Assembly: GCA_025642075.2 (NCBI GenBank)
Contig: JAODUO010000556.1
Span: 38,501 to 102,500, forward strand
Source: Ridgeia piscesae
Lineage: Eukaryota; Annelida; Polychaeta; Sabellida; Siboglinidae
Length of the DNA stretch: 64,000 nucleotides
Reading direction: 5' to 3'
Below, piece after piece: positions 52,217 through 64,000 of this stretch; the first letter of the stretch is position 1; the number at the start of each line of letters is the position of its first letter. The notes beneath the pieces were generated by a model. The model worked only from the letters and a program-made list of their open reading frames with translations, searched no databases and was not told the origin of the DNA. A program made the translations under genes and the position numbers.

Positions 52217-53659
52217 TAATAAATATAATCCACGGTTTGGGTAAATGCAACATATCGGAGCCAAGTATACGACAGACATATTACTTCAAACATAATCGTT
52301 TCATCCTATCCACAATACATTTTGTATTTTCTCCCAAAGTTCCGATGTATATCATTGATGTTCTGTGTTGCCCCTGGTTACCAAGGATACCTCAATATTG
52401 AACAGTTAGGGGCCTATAACACGTAGACGTGTATACGTGATAATCTCGTCCGAGTAATAATGTTGTTTTCTTTCGTTCCATATCCTATGGATGTTGCAAC
52501 CCACAGGCAAAGGTAAGCTCTGTCGAAAAATTAGTGTTATTTATTTGCGAAGTTACAATTGTTTCCAATAAAAACACGACGTAACAGTTGCGTAAGATAA
52601 TTTATAACGAAAGGATAAGAAATACTACTATCAAACTGTACTCAGTAACTCAGTAGTGTGACATGTAAATATATTGTGAAAATGGATTAGTTTTTCTTCA
52701 GAGAAAATCGAGAAATATCTCAGTTATGCTAAGCTATGCACGTTCAATTAGAACGTTAGGTGTATTTGGAAGAGTTTAGCTTATAGTCAAAGTGTTATTT
52801 AATACATGTTTTTTATTTATGTTCATGCGATGATTTTGGCCTTCTTCCCTACTTTGATGGGACATCAAGGTTTTTGTAAGTATTCTAACATAGTTCACGC
52901 ATGCACACACGCACGCACGCATGCCACCACACACAAACAAATGCACGTACATGCACGCACACATGCATGCACACATGCACACACAAATGTACCGTAATGT
53001 GCATGTTTGAAGCAAAGCATGAACACAAATTAACATTAAATTCGCGGTTTGTGAAGTTTAAAGTGGCCAAGTTACTAGATGACAATGATGTTACCGGGGC
53101 TTCGTACAGTAGGCCTACACACAATAAAGTCATATGAGGTATGCCTTGTACATGTATTTATGGAAATCGAAGTCATATCTTGAGGTCGATAGAAACAGGA
53201 AGTTATAAAAGGCCAGGGAAGCAGGCAATCGTTAATGGTCAGAAGAGGCGATGTTTCTGTGATTAAAATGTAAACGTTTATTTCTACATCTGAAATGCGG
53301 GTTCAAAATTAAAACAAGGCAAGTTGATACTATAGCGGAAGTCTCAATACGTAAATCATTGTTCTAAAGAGTTGTCGGTTTCACAAGCCGCGCGGATATA
53401 CGTAGAAAATGCAAACAAATTGTATATTTTATGGAACATTCTTGTTTCTTCTGTTTTCTGTTCGGTCGGCTTTCGATCTCGTCCACAATGCCAATCCAGG
53501 GTGTAAGTATATTGAATTCAAACAAATACAATTAATACGCTAATGTTGTATAAACAATGGTCTATAAGTAATGATAAAATGACACAAAATGGAAGCGGAT
53601 GTTATGATGCTGTTGTATGTCAAGTGTATACTGCATTTAGTTGCATACAACGAATATAC

Positions 53660-53667
53660 GCAATGTG

Positions 53668-53699
<32 letters not shown>

Positions 53700-54195
53700 T
53701 GTATGTATGTATGTATGTATGTATGTATGTATGTATGTATGTATGTATGTATGTATGTATGTGTTTTATGTATGTATGTATGTATGTATGTATGTATGTA
53801 TGTATGTATGTATGTATGTATGTATGTATGTATGTATGTATGTATGTATGTATGTATGTATGTATGTATGTATGTATGTATGTATGTATGTATGTATGTA
53901 TGTATGTATGTATGTTTGTATGTATGTATGTATGTATGTATGTATGTATGTATGTATGTATGTATGTATGTATGTATGATGTATGTATGTATGTATGTAT
54001 GTATGTATGTATGTATGTATGTATGTATGTATGTATGTATGTATGTATGTATGTTATGTATGTATGTATGTATGTATGTATGTATGTATGTATGTATGTA
54101 TGTATGTATGTATGTATGTATGTACGTACGTACGTACGTACGTACGTACGTACGTACGTACGCACGCACGCACGCACGCATGTATGTATGTATGT
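53660..54195. repeat. (TATG)n array, ~530 bp
   Basis: Tetranucleotide TATG with three small phase breaks, changing to TACG and CACG near 54120-54180. The unique flank TTTAGTTGCATACAACGAA occurs on both sides (53636 and 54211), so the array sits inside a short direct duplication. Confidence 0.97.
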
Positions 54196-54937
54196 CAAGT
54201 CTATACAGCATTTAGTTGCATACAACGAACATTCGCAGTGTTCTAGACGTATAGCCTACACCTACAACATGCAACAAGTTATGTAATCAAAATGTGGTGC
54301 TCGTGGTCAACTGATGACTCAGCAGTATGAACTGTTATCTCACTTTGTTGTATTGAACGAGACAAGCCGGTTGACATAACGTTGGCTGTCAGGTACCATA
54401 CAATTTTGGCGAAACATGATCTGTCGGTGGCAATGAACAATGCAATTTTGTATTCAAATTATGGTTGACTTATGTGGTATTATTATTATACTGCGATGCC
54501 GTCGAAACAACTTCCGTTTAATTAATATTTAATGCTAAGAGACTGAGTATATGTTTTAGTAGAATTAATAATTGAAGGGAACTGCTTTCTGTGTTTTCAA
54601 GTATTCGCTAAACAAATTAACTATGCTGTCCGCTGCTAGTTACGTGTACAAATACTATTCATACACTAATTTCTTTTGCATTTTGCCGCATCCTGCTGCA
54701 TGGTGGAATTTCAGGGGGTACGTATTCACCAAATTGCACACAACATAAAATAATGTTCTTGTATAAGTTATATAATTTTACCGGATTTTAATTAAGAGTT
54801 CTGTCATTGTCTCATCTGAAATGTAATACCCTCTATAGTTCAACTTGTTTATTCAAGACGACGACTGAAAAAAAACCAAATTGGTCATTTGAATGTATTA
54901 ATTGTTATTAAAGAGGAAGCATATTGAAATCAGAGCA

Positions 54938-54938
54938 A

Positions 54939-54978
<40 letters not shown>

Positions 54979-55200
54979 TGCGTGTGTGTGTGCGTGTGCT
55001 GTGTGTGTGTGCGTGTGCGTGTGTCGTGTGCGTGTGCGTGTGCGTGTGCGTGTGCGTGTGCGTGTGCGTGTGCGTGTGCGTGTATGTGTGTGTATATGTG
55101 TGCGCGCGTATGTGTATGTGTGTTTGTGTGTGCGCGCGTGCAAGAGTGCGTGAGTGTGCGCGTGCGCGTGCGCGTGCGCGTGCGCGTGCGCGTGTGCGTA
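54938..55200. repeat. (GT)n / (GTGTGC)n / (GCGCGT)n compound array
   Basis: GT dinucleotides grade into GTGTGC hexamers and then GTGCGC hexamers, becoming alternating purine-pyrimidine with more CG to the right. Confidence 0.97.
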
Positions 55201-55309
55201 TCTATATTTCAATCCACGCACGTTTGCATAATGCACATATCACATCTGCATTGTCATTTGTAGGTGTGTCAAAGTTGCGGACGTCTCATTCATCAACAAG
55301 GCTGTGTAT

Positions 55310-55970
55310 ATGGCTTCCACGAGACACACCTAGTATAAGTTCTACGAGACACGCAGTGTAGATTCCAGGTGACACCAGTGTAGGCTCCACGAGACACGCC
55401 ATGTGGAGTCCACAAGACACGCCGTATAGACTACACAAGAAAGCCGTGTGTACTACACAGACAAGCCGTCTAGGCTCCACAAGACACGCCATGTATAGTC
55501 CACGAGACACGCCGTGTAGGCTCCACGAGACACGCCATGTATAGTCCACGAGACACGCCGTGTAGGCTCCACGAGACACGCCGTGTATGCTCAACGAGAC
55601 ACGCCGGGTAGGCTCCACGAGACACGCCGTGTAGGCTCCACGAGACACGCCATGTAGGCTCCACGAGACACACCGTGTATACTCCACAAGACACACCGTG
55701 TAGGCTCCACGAGACACACCGTGTAGGCTCAACGAGACACGCCGTGTAGGCTCCACGAGACACGTCGTGTAGGCTCCACGAGACACGCCGTGTAAGCTCC
55801 ACGAGACATACCGTGTAGGCTCAACGAGAGACGCCGTGTAGGCTCCACGAGACACGCCGTGTAGGCTCAACGAGACACGCCGTGTAGGCTCCACGAGACA
55901 CGCCGTGTAGGCTCCACGAGACATGCCGTGTAGGCTCAACGAGACACGCCGTGTAGAGTACATGAGACAT
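55310..55970. repeat. 23-bp minisatellite, about 27 copies
   Basis: Unit GTAGGCTCCACGAGACACGC plus CGT, with A/C and T/C variants and a few irregular copies near the left end. Its minus strand is open for about 225 codons only because stop codons are rare in the unit. Confidence 0.95.
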
Positions 55971-57059
55971 GCCGTGCCAGTGTTTCAATCAAAGAGCATT
56001 TAGAAGCTCCTATCTAATAGGTCTGGTAACTATTATGGCGTCGTAGTTGTGTCGCCCTCTGTCGGATACTTAGATATTGATGTTGGCGCAACTAGCGAAA
56101 GACGCTCGTGTAACATCCGGCATGCATATCAAATAATAGTTGGTAGTGGAAGATAATGCAATAAGTTTGCGTTGATCATCCTTTATCTGATTTGTTGGAA
56201 ATCATTGAACCGCTGTGTTCACTCGTACAGAGGACCAGGGTGGCCAGGATAGGCTTGGCAAATTTTCCCCTTATTAAAGCGACATAATCAGTTTGTGGCT
56301 TTTTGTTTTTATTGCAAAATCATGTTAATCAGTATAAGTTATAACTATTGTAGCGTCCTGACCGCCAATAAATGTTTTATCGAAACAGAACTGACTTCGT
56401 AATGTTAAACGTCGAATGTTTATAAGAATCTCGATGCTGTCACTCAAATCGCCGCCAGTGACACACACCCTTTGACCTTTACCAAACTGGGAGCCGTGCA
56501 TCTGGCTGGATGTGGCGTTAGTGGCGTCAACTTGTGTTCACGTGATACTGCATCGCGTGATCAGACATTTCCTTCTGGGCATTTAGCCACGCCTACAACG
56601 GTTTCGAAAACGCCTCGTGGTCGATGTGTACACAGAGTTAAGCGCCCTTACTGCGTCTATTTTCAACCCCTAAATGGTACATGAAAACATATTTTGACTG
56701 TCTTTACGCTATAATAGGTATAATTTATACCGTATAACATGATTTTGCAATATAAATAAAAAGTCACGAACGGACCATGTCGCTTTATGTTCTAACGCCA
56801 CGAATATCTTACACAGAGATCTATGTAGTCTAAGGTAAAGCAAGAATTGAACGAACACTTCATGAAACGGCACGATACGTTTCCCCGCGGCGTAAGTTTC
56901 AAGGTATAAGTTGAACCCATACTTTAATCTGAGACCGCAATCGTACAATAGAATAGGGCCAAGCCCTGTAAGTAAACTTATGTTTAACGTTTATTTTCCC
57001 ATGACTATGGCGCCACCTGGCGAACGACCTCCAAACATTACAGCAAACGCGTCCGTAAC
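55971..57059. other. no recognisable feature
   Basis: Unique-looking sequence with several short open frames but no convincing exon. It may be intronic to the zinc-finger gene if the exon at 57825 belongs to it. Confidence 0.4.
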
Positions 57060-57091
57060 ACTCCATGTTCTAATTTTAGAACATGGAGTGC
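57060..57091. repeat. short perfect hairpin
   Basis: ACTCCATGTTCTA and TAGAACATGGAGT form a 13-bp stem around a TTTT-type loop. It is too isolated to call a terminator or element end. Confidence 0.6.
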
Positions 57092-57254
57092 TGTTTGTAT
57101 TATATTACTTGTCGTGGATTTGTAGAGTTGCAGTCTTCATCTCGATCCTACTGGCCATTGTTCTTAGCGGCTGTAGCTGCTACTCTGTCGGGTGTGTCAG
57201 AGGCGCCAAGGAAGCTGTATGCACAATCATTCCCTACCCCTCTCTCTCTAATCT

Positions 57255-57495
<241 letters not shown>

Positions 57496-57824
57496 CACAC
57501 ACCAAGAAATAGGAACACATATCGAAAATTCACATTCAGTTATAGTAGCTAGTTATAACAAATTCAGCTTGAACGTAATATGGCGGCGCCCAGTGGTCAA
57601 TTATATCCAAGTTTTTACAATAATTATTAAAATATACACCGTATTTCTGTGCTCCTCAGATGATGGTCGCATGTCTTTTCTGGAAAATGTTTGTGAAAGC
57701 GTTTCAGCCCGTTTTAAATTATGTTAAATACTGTCATTACAAATAAGTGTGATTCGTTTGGGAGCTTCAACATGGCGTAGTTGTCAAAAGGCCACAAGCA
57801 ATTAAATTGTGTGCTACTTCGCAG

Positions 57825-58031
57825 TTAGCAATTGGCATAGACAATGATGACGATATCACCGCCACGACGACCACAGACCGACTTCACGAACACATTCGTG
57901 CCAGACGAAAAACACTGGACAGCGAAACACCAGAAAAATGCAAACAAGAGGAATGCAAGTCTTTCGATCACATCAAAATGGCCTTATGCAAGATTGCCAA
58001 CGATGCGCCAGGGGTCGCTGCGGCTGATTAC
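57825..58031 (+). CDS. candidate coding exon, unrecognised protein
   Basis: Acceptor TTCGCAG and donor GATTAC/GTATGT bound 69 codons open in phase 0, including DRLHEHIRARRKTLDSETPE and CKQEECKSFDHIKMALCKIA. Its phase is compatible with the exon ending at 51148, so it may be a later exon of the zinc-finger gene 6.7 kb upstream. It has no domain I recognise. Confidence 0.5.
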
Positions 58032-58589
58032 GTATGTACCAGCCCACAATACCACTGGCACATCCCTTTCTAAAACTCCGTTTTACATCAGCCAACGAAG
58101 TCGCTCACAAGTAGTGTGGTCGGCCTCCGGTCATGTGATACAATTTTGGGTGATTTCAGCCACTCGCTGCTCGTGTTACAAGCAACGTTTATAGTGCGGG
58201 TATTTGCGGAGACGGTTAGCCAGGGGTATGTAGCGCAGATCTGCTGTCCGGGCGTTTGGGAGTCGGGATTCGACGAGAGCGCGCTGATCCGACCAGGCGT
58301 TCTGAGGTTTGAGCAGGGAGGATCGCCTACATCATAAGTCGATGCCGTCGAGGACGGAATTATTCAAAATTAAAACTTTTCAATTTAGGCTCCTGATTTC
58401 TTAGCGACGACACTCAGACGACCCCGGGAGTAGATATCCACCCATGGCCGGACTGGTTACGCGCGGGAAGGTTGCTAACTTAGTGTTAATTAATCGCTGC
58501 ATCGAGGCATTGCCACGTCGTAAACGTCGTAGCCTACATTATCCAAGCTCCGTGAGGTGGCAGCACTTTGTAGACTCAAATACGCTTGC

Positions 58590-58925
58590 GGTTAATGCTC
58601 TGCCAATGTTGCCACTAGGGCGGCCTCACACAAGCCAACGACGAAATAAAAACTAAAACACGGATATGCTTTTATGAGATAGTATTACACAATTAAAAGT
58701 ATTCAACAGTAAAGTTATACTCATGCAAGAATATACTGAAATACAAATTTGCAGTCGCGTATGAAGCAAGCATTATAACAGGATTAGCCTCGATTACCCA
58801 GGCTCCATGGGGTGGCTGCAGTTTTAACCCCTCATACGGATAATACTCACAAGCTGACAAAGCCATCAGACTGACTTCTCGATGAAGTTACGCAGCCGAG
58901 TTAGAGTCAGTCACGCGAGACTACA
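58590..58925 (+). repeat. dispersed repeat, copy 1
   Basis: Shares three blocks in order with the minus strand of 63800-63625: TTGCCACTAGGGCGGCCTC, AAACTAAAACACGGATAT and GTTACGCAGCCGAG with GCGAGACTACA. About 150 bp of extra sequence separates the last two blocks here. Class unknown; possibly the 5' region of a retroelement. Confidence 0.6.
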
Positions 58926-59029
58926 GACGTCGTCACAACGGCGCGTGCAGCATTTGTACTACCATTTTCTGGAAAGCGTTAGACGGTTTCCCGGAAAACA
59001 AATGTGGTGTATCGGGTTACCGTCGTCTG

Positions 59030-59215
59030 GGACGTCTTGTCCGCGGCGCGCGCCGATTGGCTGCCGCGCGTCAGGCCGGGACTGGAGGGGTTACCGACTG
59101 TCCTGGCGCGGCTGGTTGTGGCGGTGGCGTCCGACGGAGTAGCCCAACGGCGGCGAGCGGGCCACGCGACGGTTGGCTGCGGTGCTGGATGGACGTGCGA
59201 TGTGGCACTGATGCT
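59030..59215. other. CpG- and GC-rich block
   Basis: By far the most CpG-dense stretch in the window (GTCCGCGGCGCGCGCCG and similar), open in more than one frame. It could be a CpG-island-like promoter or a terminal exon: an AATAAA at 59320-59325 follows on the + strand. I cannot choose. Confidence 0.35.
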
Positions 59216-59464
59216 GTTCATTGTTGACGAATCATCGATTCATTGTTGATTAATTGTTCATAGTTTATTGATTCCTTGTTGTTGTTGATGTTGCTGCTGA
59301 ATCTGTTGAACGATGAAATGAATAAAGATACAAGAAAAGATATACATCCTCTGTATCCAGCAGCTGCGTCTTGTTGTAGGCCTTCTACTACTACTGTTAG
59401 CACTACCGCTATTACGTTTATTTGCGTTGCGTTGCGTTGCGTTGCGGGGGACTCCACGTACGTT

Positions 59465-59493
59465 TCCCCCCTTTTTTCCCTCCCTTTCTCTCT

Positions 59494-59526
<33 letters not shown>

Positions 59527-59854
59527 ACAATTCCACACCAAAGTCCAATTTCCTCACCCACTCAACCTCATTTCAAATCTTTTAAATATTCTATCAAAAA
59601 ATTTAATTTACATTCATTATTCCCCCAAAATTTATATTTTTTTAAAATTTTATTTAATTCTCATCCACTCTCTCTCTCTCCTTTCCTTTTCCTCCCTCTC
59701 CTCCCTTCTCCAAATCTCTCCTCCTCTTTTTAACTCTCTTTTTCCCTCCCCCCTTCCCCTCCTCTCCTCTCTCTCTCCTCTCTCTCCTCTCTCTCTCTCC
59801 TACTTCTCTTCTCCTAATTCCTCTCTTTTTTCCCCTTCTTTTCCTTCTTCCTTC

Positions 59855-59886
<32 letters not shown>

Positions 59887-59900
59887 TCTCTCTAACAACC
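59465..59900. repeat. CT-rich low-complexity region
   Basis: Runs of CTCTCT and CCTTCC with T-rich interruptions, strongly pyrimidine-biased on the + strand. Confidence 0.9.
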
Positions 59901-60604
59901 CCCCCTTATGCCAACACATAAGAAAGACAATGTCCACGATGCGTGTATTAAGAAAGTACATATAAATATTACGTGTATTAAGAAAGTGTGTTTCTATTCA
60001 TCTTGATAATACGCGAATCAAACGCAAACCGTGCGTAAGCCTCCGATTGAATCATAAATCAAGAATCTATATACTTCGCGATTGGCACAGACTTTTGCGG
60101 CAGTCTGTTTTGCATATTGCGTTTGCTGAATTGTGTCTTCGTGTACGTAGCAGGTGGGCGTGACGTGGCATTCTCTCCGCTTATCTGTTAGAAATAGAGG
60201 CGTATCATGCATTTCATTCGCACAAAGTTACGTACAACTCAGACACTCCTTGTTCTTATCTTGTTCTCGTTGTACGGGTTTCGGCAACAGACGCGATAAA
60301 GTCGTACACACAGTGCAACACAGGTGTGTTCGATCACTGCGTGATAAACCCAGGTGAGTTCGTTGTCAGAACCCATGTTTCATAATTTGTAATAAAGTTG
60401 ATTTTGGGAGAGCCAATACTGCAGACACAACAAAATCACACTGTATGTAGTAAATATAGTTGGTAAACTGCTTTTCCAACGCGCCAAACAGATGTACTGT
60501 TGAGTGATTGTTGATTCTGTTATAAAACATCATCTGCAGTTGCAGGCAGCAACCAGGTCGTGATTCGTCCGAACGTTTGTCTGTTTTAACTTCGGCGTGT
60601 GTGG

Positions 60605-60710
60605 TCCGTGTCTTTTCCTTTTTCGTTTTCAAATTTGCGAACGAAAAACGAAAAACGAATTCCTTTTTCGTTTTCAAAAGTGAATAAGAAAAACGACAAA
60701 CGAATTCGTG
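60605..60710. repeat. interleaved inverted repeats of CTTTTTCGTTTTC
   Basis: CCTTTTTCGTTTTCAAA, then its complement-like GAACGAAAAACG twice, then CCTTTTTCGTTTTCAAAA and GAAAAACGACAAACG. It can fold into two successive hairpins. Confidence 0.7.
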
Positions 60711-60924
60711 TTTGCATTTAGGAAGCTTCGGTCACACTGCCACTTCGGGTAGCCGGTAAAGGTTGGTAGTTTCGGCGGGATACTTCGGTCGCACTGGCAG
60801 CGTTTTCAAAGCAAACTCGCAGAAATTGCATTGGCGAAGTGGTACATCTATAGCTGAATATTGGTCGTTTCGGCGCTGCTTTTTATGTTTCGACAGTTTA
60901 ATAAACTATATTCAACCTTCTGTG

Positions 60925-61205
60925 TCAACTTTCCCTCACGGTACTTGTCCGCTATCGGACTCGTGTCCGTATTTAGCCTTAGATGGAGTTTATCACCCGC
61001 TTTGGGCTGCATTCTCAGACAACCCGACTCCGATGACACACAGAGACGCGGACGCGAGGGCCGTACAGGCCTGACACTCTCTTTGGGTGAAGCCCCGATC
61101 ACGGGGACTTGGACGCTCGCGTCGCGCGCCAAAGGCCGTCCTATACACCACAGTTCCCGTCGTCCTTCGGGGCGGGGGATTCGGTGCTGGGCGATTCCCG
61201 CTTCG

Positions 61206-61238
<33 letters not shown>

Positions 61239-61298
61239 GCTTCCTCCGCTTAGTGATATGCTTAAATTCAGCGGGTAGTCTCGTCTGATCTCAGGTCG
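60925..61298 (-). pseudogene. 28S rRNA 5'-end fragment
   Basis: The minus strand begins at the usual 5' end of 28S rRNA (CGACCTGAGATCAGACGAGA, then ACCCGCTGAATTTAAGCATA and AACTAACCAGGATTCCCTCA). It continues through the first variable domain to GCAGCCCAAAGCGGGTGATA and GGGAAAGTTGA, then stops matching. Neither ITS2 upstream nor the rest of 28S downstream is present, so this is a 374-bp dispersed rDNA piece and not a working gene. Confidence 0.9.
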
Positions 61299-61366
61299 AA
61301 GGGTGATCAAAATTGTGTTGGCGTTCCAGCGACGTCGGAACAAAAGGAAATTTTTATTTTTATTAT

Positions 61367-61369
<3 letters not shown>

Positions 61370-61421
<52 letters not shown>

Positions 61422-61500
61422 AATTTTAAAAGATAGATAGAAATATAGAAAGATAGATAGATAGGTAGATAGATAGATAGATAGATGAATAGATATATAG
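61370..61500. repeat. (TA)n and (GATA)n
   Basis: TA run to 61418, then GATA/TAGA tetranucleotides, just upstream (5') of the 28S fragment. Confidence 0.95.
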
Positions 61501-61574
61501 ATAACACCAGCATATCAAAATAACAAATGTATTAAAAACTATGCCCATTTTCAAGTTAATTTATATCACGCCCA

Positions 61575-61712
61575 CCCTAACGTTTGTTTGGTGTAAACTG
61601 CATAGCACCCATCATGATTATGAAGTCATATTAATCTCGCTCAAAATCCATTTAGGACGTAAAGAAACCATTAAAGACAAAATGCACCCTGGCAGTGATC
61701 ACCCTTAAAAGC
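61575..61712 (+). mobile_element. degraded SINE 3' end, same family as 29915
   Basis: Contains GGTGTAAACTGCATAGCACC, then TTTAGGACGTAAAGAAACCA and CACCCTGGCAGTGATCACCC. These match the body and tail of the SINE pair, with only one copy of the tail unit. Confidence 0.7.
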
Positions 61713-61961
61713 CCGCCCCGGGCCCCATGATTTTTCCTTTTTCAGCGTACGCGTGTGGGGTGTGGGTGTACCTATTTTCAGTAGCGGATCGGTGGTGCTG
61801 AACAGCAATCTTCTCCTCTCCTTAAATATTAGCTTAACTTAATAATTGTATAAATATATTTTAAACAAAATTAGACACATTCAATTGTAATTGTAAATAT
61901 AATTTTAAATGATATTTTGTCCTCTTATAATGTATGTTTATAATTTAAATTATTTTAGAAG

Positions 61962-61964
<3 letters not shown>

Positions 61965-62017
<53 letters not shown>

Positions 62018-62065
62018 TTATTTATTTATTTATTTATTTTTTTTTATTTATTTATTTATTTACTA
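61965..62065. repeat. (TA)n then (TTTA)n
   Basis: About 24 TA dinucleotides followed by TTTA tetranucleotides with one T run. Confidence 0.95.
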
Positions 62066-63624
62066 GTTTAACCCCAATTATTGTTTAAAAAGATAATCTA
62101 TTATTTTTATTTTGTCTTTATTTATTTATTATATTAAAAACATTTTAAAGAACAAATTATGTACAAAGTATATCTTATACCTTATATTTATTTGCTATTA
62201 TTTCATTTTATTGTATATCTAGGCACTATATGAGTCGACACCAGACTACATTCCAATTCATCATGTAATGCACGTTGAATATGGCAATAAAGCTTTATAA
62301 TAATAATTATTATTATTATATTATTAGTGTTATAAAAAGTGTTGACTAGTTAAATGATTGTACCGCCACATTTTGACCAATATATATTAGTCAGTTTTCG
62401 GAAAGTTGCCGTCTGCTGGAAGCAACTAAAGGAGAGCGTTTGGACTTTTGGACGAAAGCCAATAGAAGATATTATTAAGACACAAGCTTAAACATATCTC
62501 GCCGTTCTGGCGTGCAGCGTTTTACATAAGAATTGATATCAGGATCATCATCAGCTTATGGCCATGCACGTTTCAACAATGAGTGTCTACTGTAACTAGA
62601 TACCGCGGATGTGTACAGTGCAACTAACAAACAATGAATACACCATTTGTTGCTCATTCAGCACAAGCTCGCGCAGCCAGTTTTTTGCATTAACAACATG
62701 CAGGGACATGTGCTACATCAAAAGTCAAGCGGACACGTTACGAAACGACTCTTTGTCAGTGTTCATTTGTTAAGGACCATTTTATTGAGACGATTCTTCA
62801 CGCAAAAAATCTAGAAGGTCATACACGTCATTGTATGACGAAGGAGTCACGGCAAGGCGACGACGAAGCACCTACAAAGAGTCTGGCGTCTGCAACACGT
62901 CGATACATGCTCTCCTTTTGTCATCAGCTGGAATTGCTACCAGCGCTTGGCGCTATTCGAATGTGTTCCACAATGTTGACAGAGATGGCTAGACAACAGA
63001 TTTAACCGCAGAAGTCACATTTACCACTTCAGTGCCGAAATCTATCGCCACACCGGTATTTAACTGTATGCATTTGGTACTGATATTAACTTTCATAAAC
63101 CAGGTGAATGTCAAACGTTTACCAAATACTTACATGTTTTGAATACGTCTGTAATATCTAACCAACATGTATTTCTTATTAATTATTTAAAATACACCAA
63201 CATAAACCTAACATACTGTCAACTTGACTCAATTCATCTGGCATTGGAACAGTTCCGTTCCCTCCTCGAGTCTGCAGCTAAAGCATCTTGGTGCCAGATT
63301 CTTATCTACCGTCGCCGCAGCACGATAACCAATAGGTTTATTGCTTTTTACAACATTACTTGGCAATTGCTTTGTTATGTTCCTTTGAGATAGTATGAAC
63401 ACTGACACACCTGCGACATATAACTGTTAATCTAGTCTTCTAGATAAAACAATCCCAAGTGACGCTTGCAACTTTCTTCGTCATTTTGAGGACAGATTCT
63501 TCGCTAATTTTCAGATCGGATGCGAAGGTTCCTGGATTCAAATCCCATATGAACTCTTCTATATCATCACGAATCTGAACATAGGCACAAAACATGCAAC
63601 AATCTTCATGCACAATTGTAGTCT
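62066..63624. other. no recognisable feature
   Basis: Short open frames only. The one at 63139-63393 has no family resemblance I can name. Confidence 0.4.
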
Positions 63625-63800
63625 CGCTTAACCGACTTTCGCTCAGCTGCGTAACTGCCCTGAGAAGGCTGTCTGGTGTCTAAGCCGGCACTTGAATATC
63701 CGTATTTTAGTGTTATTTCATAGCAGGCCGGAAAGCCAATCAGCGTCTCTACCCTGTTATGTGGTAAGGCCGCCCTGGTGGCAATATTGACATAACTACC
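63625..63800 (-). repeat. dispersed repeat, copy 2 (inverted)
   Basis: Minus-strand match to 58590-58925: TTGCCACCAGGGCGGCCTTA, ACTAAAATACGGATAT and AGTTACGCAGCTGAG with GCGAGACTACA, more compact than copy 1. Confidence 0.6.
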
Positions 63801-64000
63801 CACACGGATGTGAGGGGCTACAAAAGTCGGCAATAATTAGAGCTACTGATATTGTGTTATCAAATCGTAAAATAATAAAATAACACCGAATTGGACGAAT
63901 ATCGTGTATCTATTCCAATTTGTGTGAGGTTGACGCCCATTGGGCCAAGATTGACGGGACTTAAAGTATTGGTGGGGACGAGTAGCGGGTAGTTGCTTGA

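Noticed and set aside
53540..54286. Tyr/Val/Cys/Met tetranucleotide-derived frames of over 200 codons
   Set aside because: TATG array read in different frames.
55286..55963. 225-codon minus-strand frame of repeated SRGAYTACLVEP type
   Set aside because: A 23-bp minisatellite with few stop codons; not a multiple of three, so residues cycle through all frames, and there is no gene context.
60763..61343. Overlapping open frames of 100-130 codons in a GC-rich block
   Set aside because: They coincide with the 28S rRNA fragment.

Overview
This is a eukaryotic, animal window: split genes with consensus GT/AG introns, AATAAA signals, non-LTR retrotransposon relics, tRNA-derived SINEs and a heavy load of micro- and minisatellites. 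The gene set, with L2-, RTE- and CR1/jockey-like LINEs, fits a marine invertebrate, probably a lophotrochozoan such as a mollusc. That placement is inference; no marker here fixes the species.

The left half is gene-bearing. At 240-3209 (+) lie the last four coding exons of an ABCA-family transporter. It converges on NUBP2 (14125-4224, -), a cytosolic Fe-S assembly ATPase rebuilt here from eight exons, including a 16-nt first coding exon. NUBP2 is head-to-head with a two-exon MXRA7-like membrane protein gene (14797-18705, +). An EME1/EME2 homologue, the non-catalytic partner of MUS81, occupies 34406-22164 (-) in eleven exons and carries one apparent frameshift. Next is MRPS34, a mitoribosomal protein, in two exons (42543-38460, -). 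NUBP2, an EME gene and MRPS34 are also close neighbours on human 16p13.3, so this looks like an old linkage group.

The right half (about 43-64 kb) is repeat-dominated. Two large palindromes lie between MRPS34 and an unrecognised Cys/His-rich zinc-finger gene on the + strand (core exons 49272-51148, with possible exons at 45539 and 57825). Around these are long GT/CA, TATG and TATGTG arrays, a 23-bp minisatellite, a CpG-rich block, a 374-bp fragment of the 5' end of 28S rRNA (minus strand) and degraded SINEs.

The most interesting features are about how repeats meet genes. A 30-bp minisatellite directly abuts the last 3' splice site of the EME gene. A 39-bp minisatellite begins at the MXRA7 stop codon and repeats its last codons. 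A 21-bp minisatellite grew from a SINE tail and was then duplicated with the SINE. A foldback-like element sits in the MRPS34 intron. Most long open frames in the window are artefacts of repeats whose period is a multiple of three.
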